Below are positions 62,865 to 64,000 of a DNA stretch of 64,000 bases, in pieces. Made by a program: the position numbers and the translations under genes. The notes below the pieces were generated by a model. The model had not been told where the DNA came from. It worked only from the letters and a program-made list of their open reading frames with translations, and made no database searches. Each line of letters starts with the position of its first letter. Position 1 is the stretch's first letter. The stretch is from contig NZ_UGHV01000001.1 in NCBI RefSeq assembly GCF_900451095.1, positions 248,001 through 312,000 on the forward strand, written 5' to 3'. Source of the DNA: Helicobacter canis. Lineage in GTDB: Bacteria > Campylobacterota > Campylobacteria > Campylobacterales > Helicobacteraceae.

Positions 62865-64000
62865 ATGATGAGAGAGTATTCTTTGGATTTTTATTCCACG
62901 CTTGTGGCTATGGTGGCGGTGCTGCTGCTTGGGAGATTTTTGCTAGCACGCATTAAATTCCTGCGAGATTTTGATCTGCCTGAGCCTGTTGTGGGCGGGG
63001 TGTTTGTCTGTATCGCGATTTTTATCGGCTATAAGTATTTTTCTGTGCATATTGCCTTTGATGAGTCTCTAAAAGATCCACTAATGCTGGCGTTTTTCTC
63101 AAGTATTGGGCTAAGTGCGGACTTCTCTTCGCTCAAAAAGGGTGGGCGGCTTTTGGTGTTGTTTTTGGTGATTGTAACAGGACTGCTCTTTTTGCAAAAT
63201 ATCGTGGGTGTGGGGCTGGCACTTGCTATGGGCGTAGATCCGCTAGTAGGGCTTCTTGGTGGCTCTATCACGATGAGCGGAGGACACGGGACCGGATCGG
63301 CTTGGGCAGATATGTTTGCCAAGTCTCCCTATGAGCTTAGTAATGCCAGAGAAGCTGCGCTTGCAGCCGCGACTTTTGGGCTTGTGATGGGCGGGCTTAT
63401 CGGCGGTCCTGTCGCACGCTTTCTTATACGCAGACACAAGCTACAAACCCCGCATTCTAGCCATAGCATAGACACTAATGAGCAAAGCACTCTAGCGAGC
63501 AATTTTGAAGCCCCGCAAAAAGAGCGGCTCATCACCACTGCTTCATTTCTAGAATCTCTAGCCCTAATTGCTACTTGCTTACTCGTGGGGAATTTTATCA
63601 CCCAGATCAGCACACCCACCTTGCGTGATCAATTAGGGATCAATATCCCTACATTTGTGTGGTGCTTGTTTTGCGGGATCATCTTGCGCAACACCCTAGC
63701 CGCGCTCAAAATCCACCATGTATTTGATAGAGAAGTATCTGTGCTAGGGAATGTCAGCTTGGCGTTGTTTCTTGCTCTATCATTTCTCATCATCAAAATC
63801 TGGCAGCTAGCAGATATTGCTTTGCCGCTTATCGTGATTTTGGTGGTGCAGACATTGATGATGATAGCGTATGCGATTTTCATCACCTTTAGATTCTTAG
63901 GCAAGGATTATGATGCAAGCGTATTTGCCGCTGGGCATTGTGGGTTTGGGCTTGGGGCTATGCCTACGGCTGTGGTCAATATGCAGGCTGTTACCAATCA
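62865..64000 (+). CDS. gltS: Sodium/glutamate symporter, 3' end beyond the window
   Basis: At least 378 residues, about twelve hydrophobic segments. GltS signatures are FDLPEPVVGGVF, LLGGSITMSGGHGTGSAWA and, near the window end, GHCGFGLGAMPTAVVNMQAV. It imports glutamate with Na+. ATG 62865 (or 62868) follows CGGAG. Only the last ~20-30 residues should be missing compared with the usual ~400. Confidence 0.92.
   Translation, partial: MMREYSLDFYSTLVAMVAVLLLGRFLLARIKFLRDFDLPEPVVGGVFVCIAIFIGYKYFSVHIAFDESLKDPLMLAFFSSIGLSADFSSLKKGGRLLVLFLVIVTGLLFLQNIVGVGLALAMGVDPLVGLLGGSITMSGGHGTGSAWADMFAKSPYELSNAREAALAAATFGLVMGGLIGGPVARFLIRRHKLQTPHSSHSIDTNEQSTLASNFEAPQKERLITTASFLESLALIATCLLVGNFITQISTPTLRDQLGINIPTFVWCLFCGIILRNTLAALKIHHVFDREVSVLGNVSLALFLALSFLIIKIWQLADIALPLIVILVVQTLMMIAYAIFITFRFLGKDYDASVFAAGHCGFGLGAMPTAVVNMQAVTN

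Noticed and set aside
1..64000. Insertion sequences or prophage
   Set aside because: No transposase, integrase or phage structural gene was recognised on either strand.

Overview
The window looks like a chromosomal segment of an enterohepatic Helicobacter (Campylobacterota). Pointers are flgB-flgC-fliE behind a sigma-54 promoter, minD-minE next to dprA and ruvX, accD-rlmH, a PEB4-type prolyl isomerase next to class II fba, a GT10 fucosyltransferase, fliW, and a cdtABC cytolethal distending toxin operon. Species is not settled from sequence alone.

Layout. 0-6.2 kb (minus strand): nnr, a 2-hydroxyacid dehydrogenase, a queuosine-precursor transporter, a LolD-type ATPase and lnt. 6.3-16 kb (plus): cvpA, lysS, glyA, DUF1882, a SPOR protein, tRNA-Glu, flgBC-fliE, ftsI, a Dsb-type oxidoreductase and a pilin-like protein. 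15.9-19.4 kb (minus): cdtCBA and an MFS transporter sharing a duplicated promoter. 19.9-22 kb: an AT-rich type II restriction-modification pair whose methylase is phase variable. 22-30.7 kb (minus): alaS, ruvX, dprA, a divergent polysaccharide deacetylase, minE, minD, a lipoprotein, recO. 30.8-48.2 kb (plus): a Na/Pi transporter and a surface-glycan locus (GT2, EpsG-like polymerase, Wzz-like, GT8, GT4, GT32, FkbM, GT2, and an O-antigen ligase further on), with cysQ-like, accD, rlmH and a DksA-like gene in between. 48.2-57 kb: SPFH/NfeD pair, fba, PEB4-type PPIase, argD, argB, thrC. 57.2-60.3 kb: a small accessory locus with an HTH protein, an unknown CxxC-rich protein and a GmrSD-like DUF262/DUF1524 protein. 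60.5-64 kb: phase-variable fucosyltransferase, S4 protein, fliW, partial gltS.

The most unusual content is a genome-wide repeat economy. A 15-base sequence (AAAAGTGGATTCTAG, either orientation) occurs about 50 times by hand count, in genes and between them, at a density resembling DNA uptake sequences. Around it sit at least two families of palindromic elements: a 35-45 bp hairpin with a fixed end sequence but a different, self-complementary arm in almost every copy, and larger nested elements with a common outer shell, variable covarying inner arms and one of about four exchangeable loops. These elements are inserted in frame into conserved genes including alaS, lysS, lnt, nnr, argD and cysQ-like, and into four glycan genes, adding roughly 45-290 residues without breaking the frame.

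Four genes (methylase, GT2, FkbM, fucosyltransferase) carry G/C tracts of 13-15 bases. In each case a one-base change would join two halves of a full-length protein, and all four are in the OFF register here.
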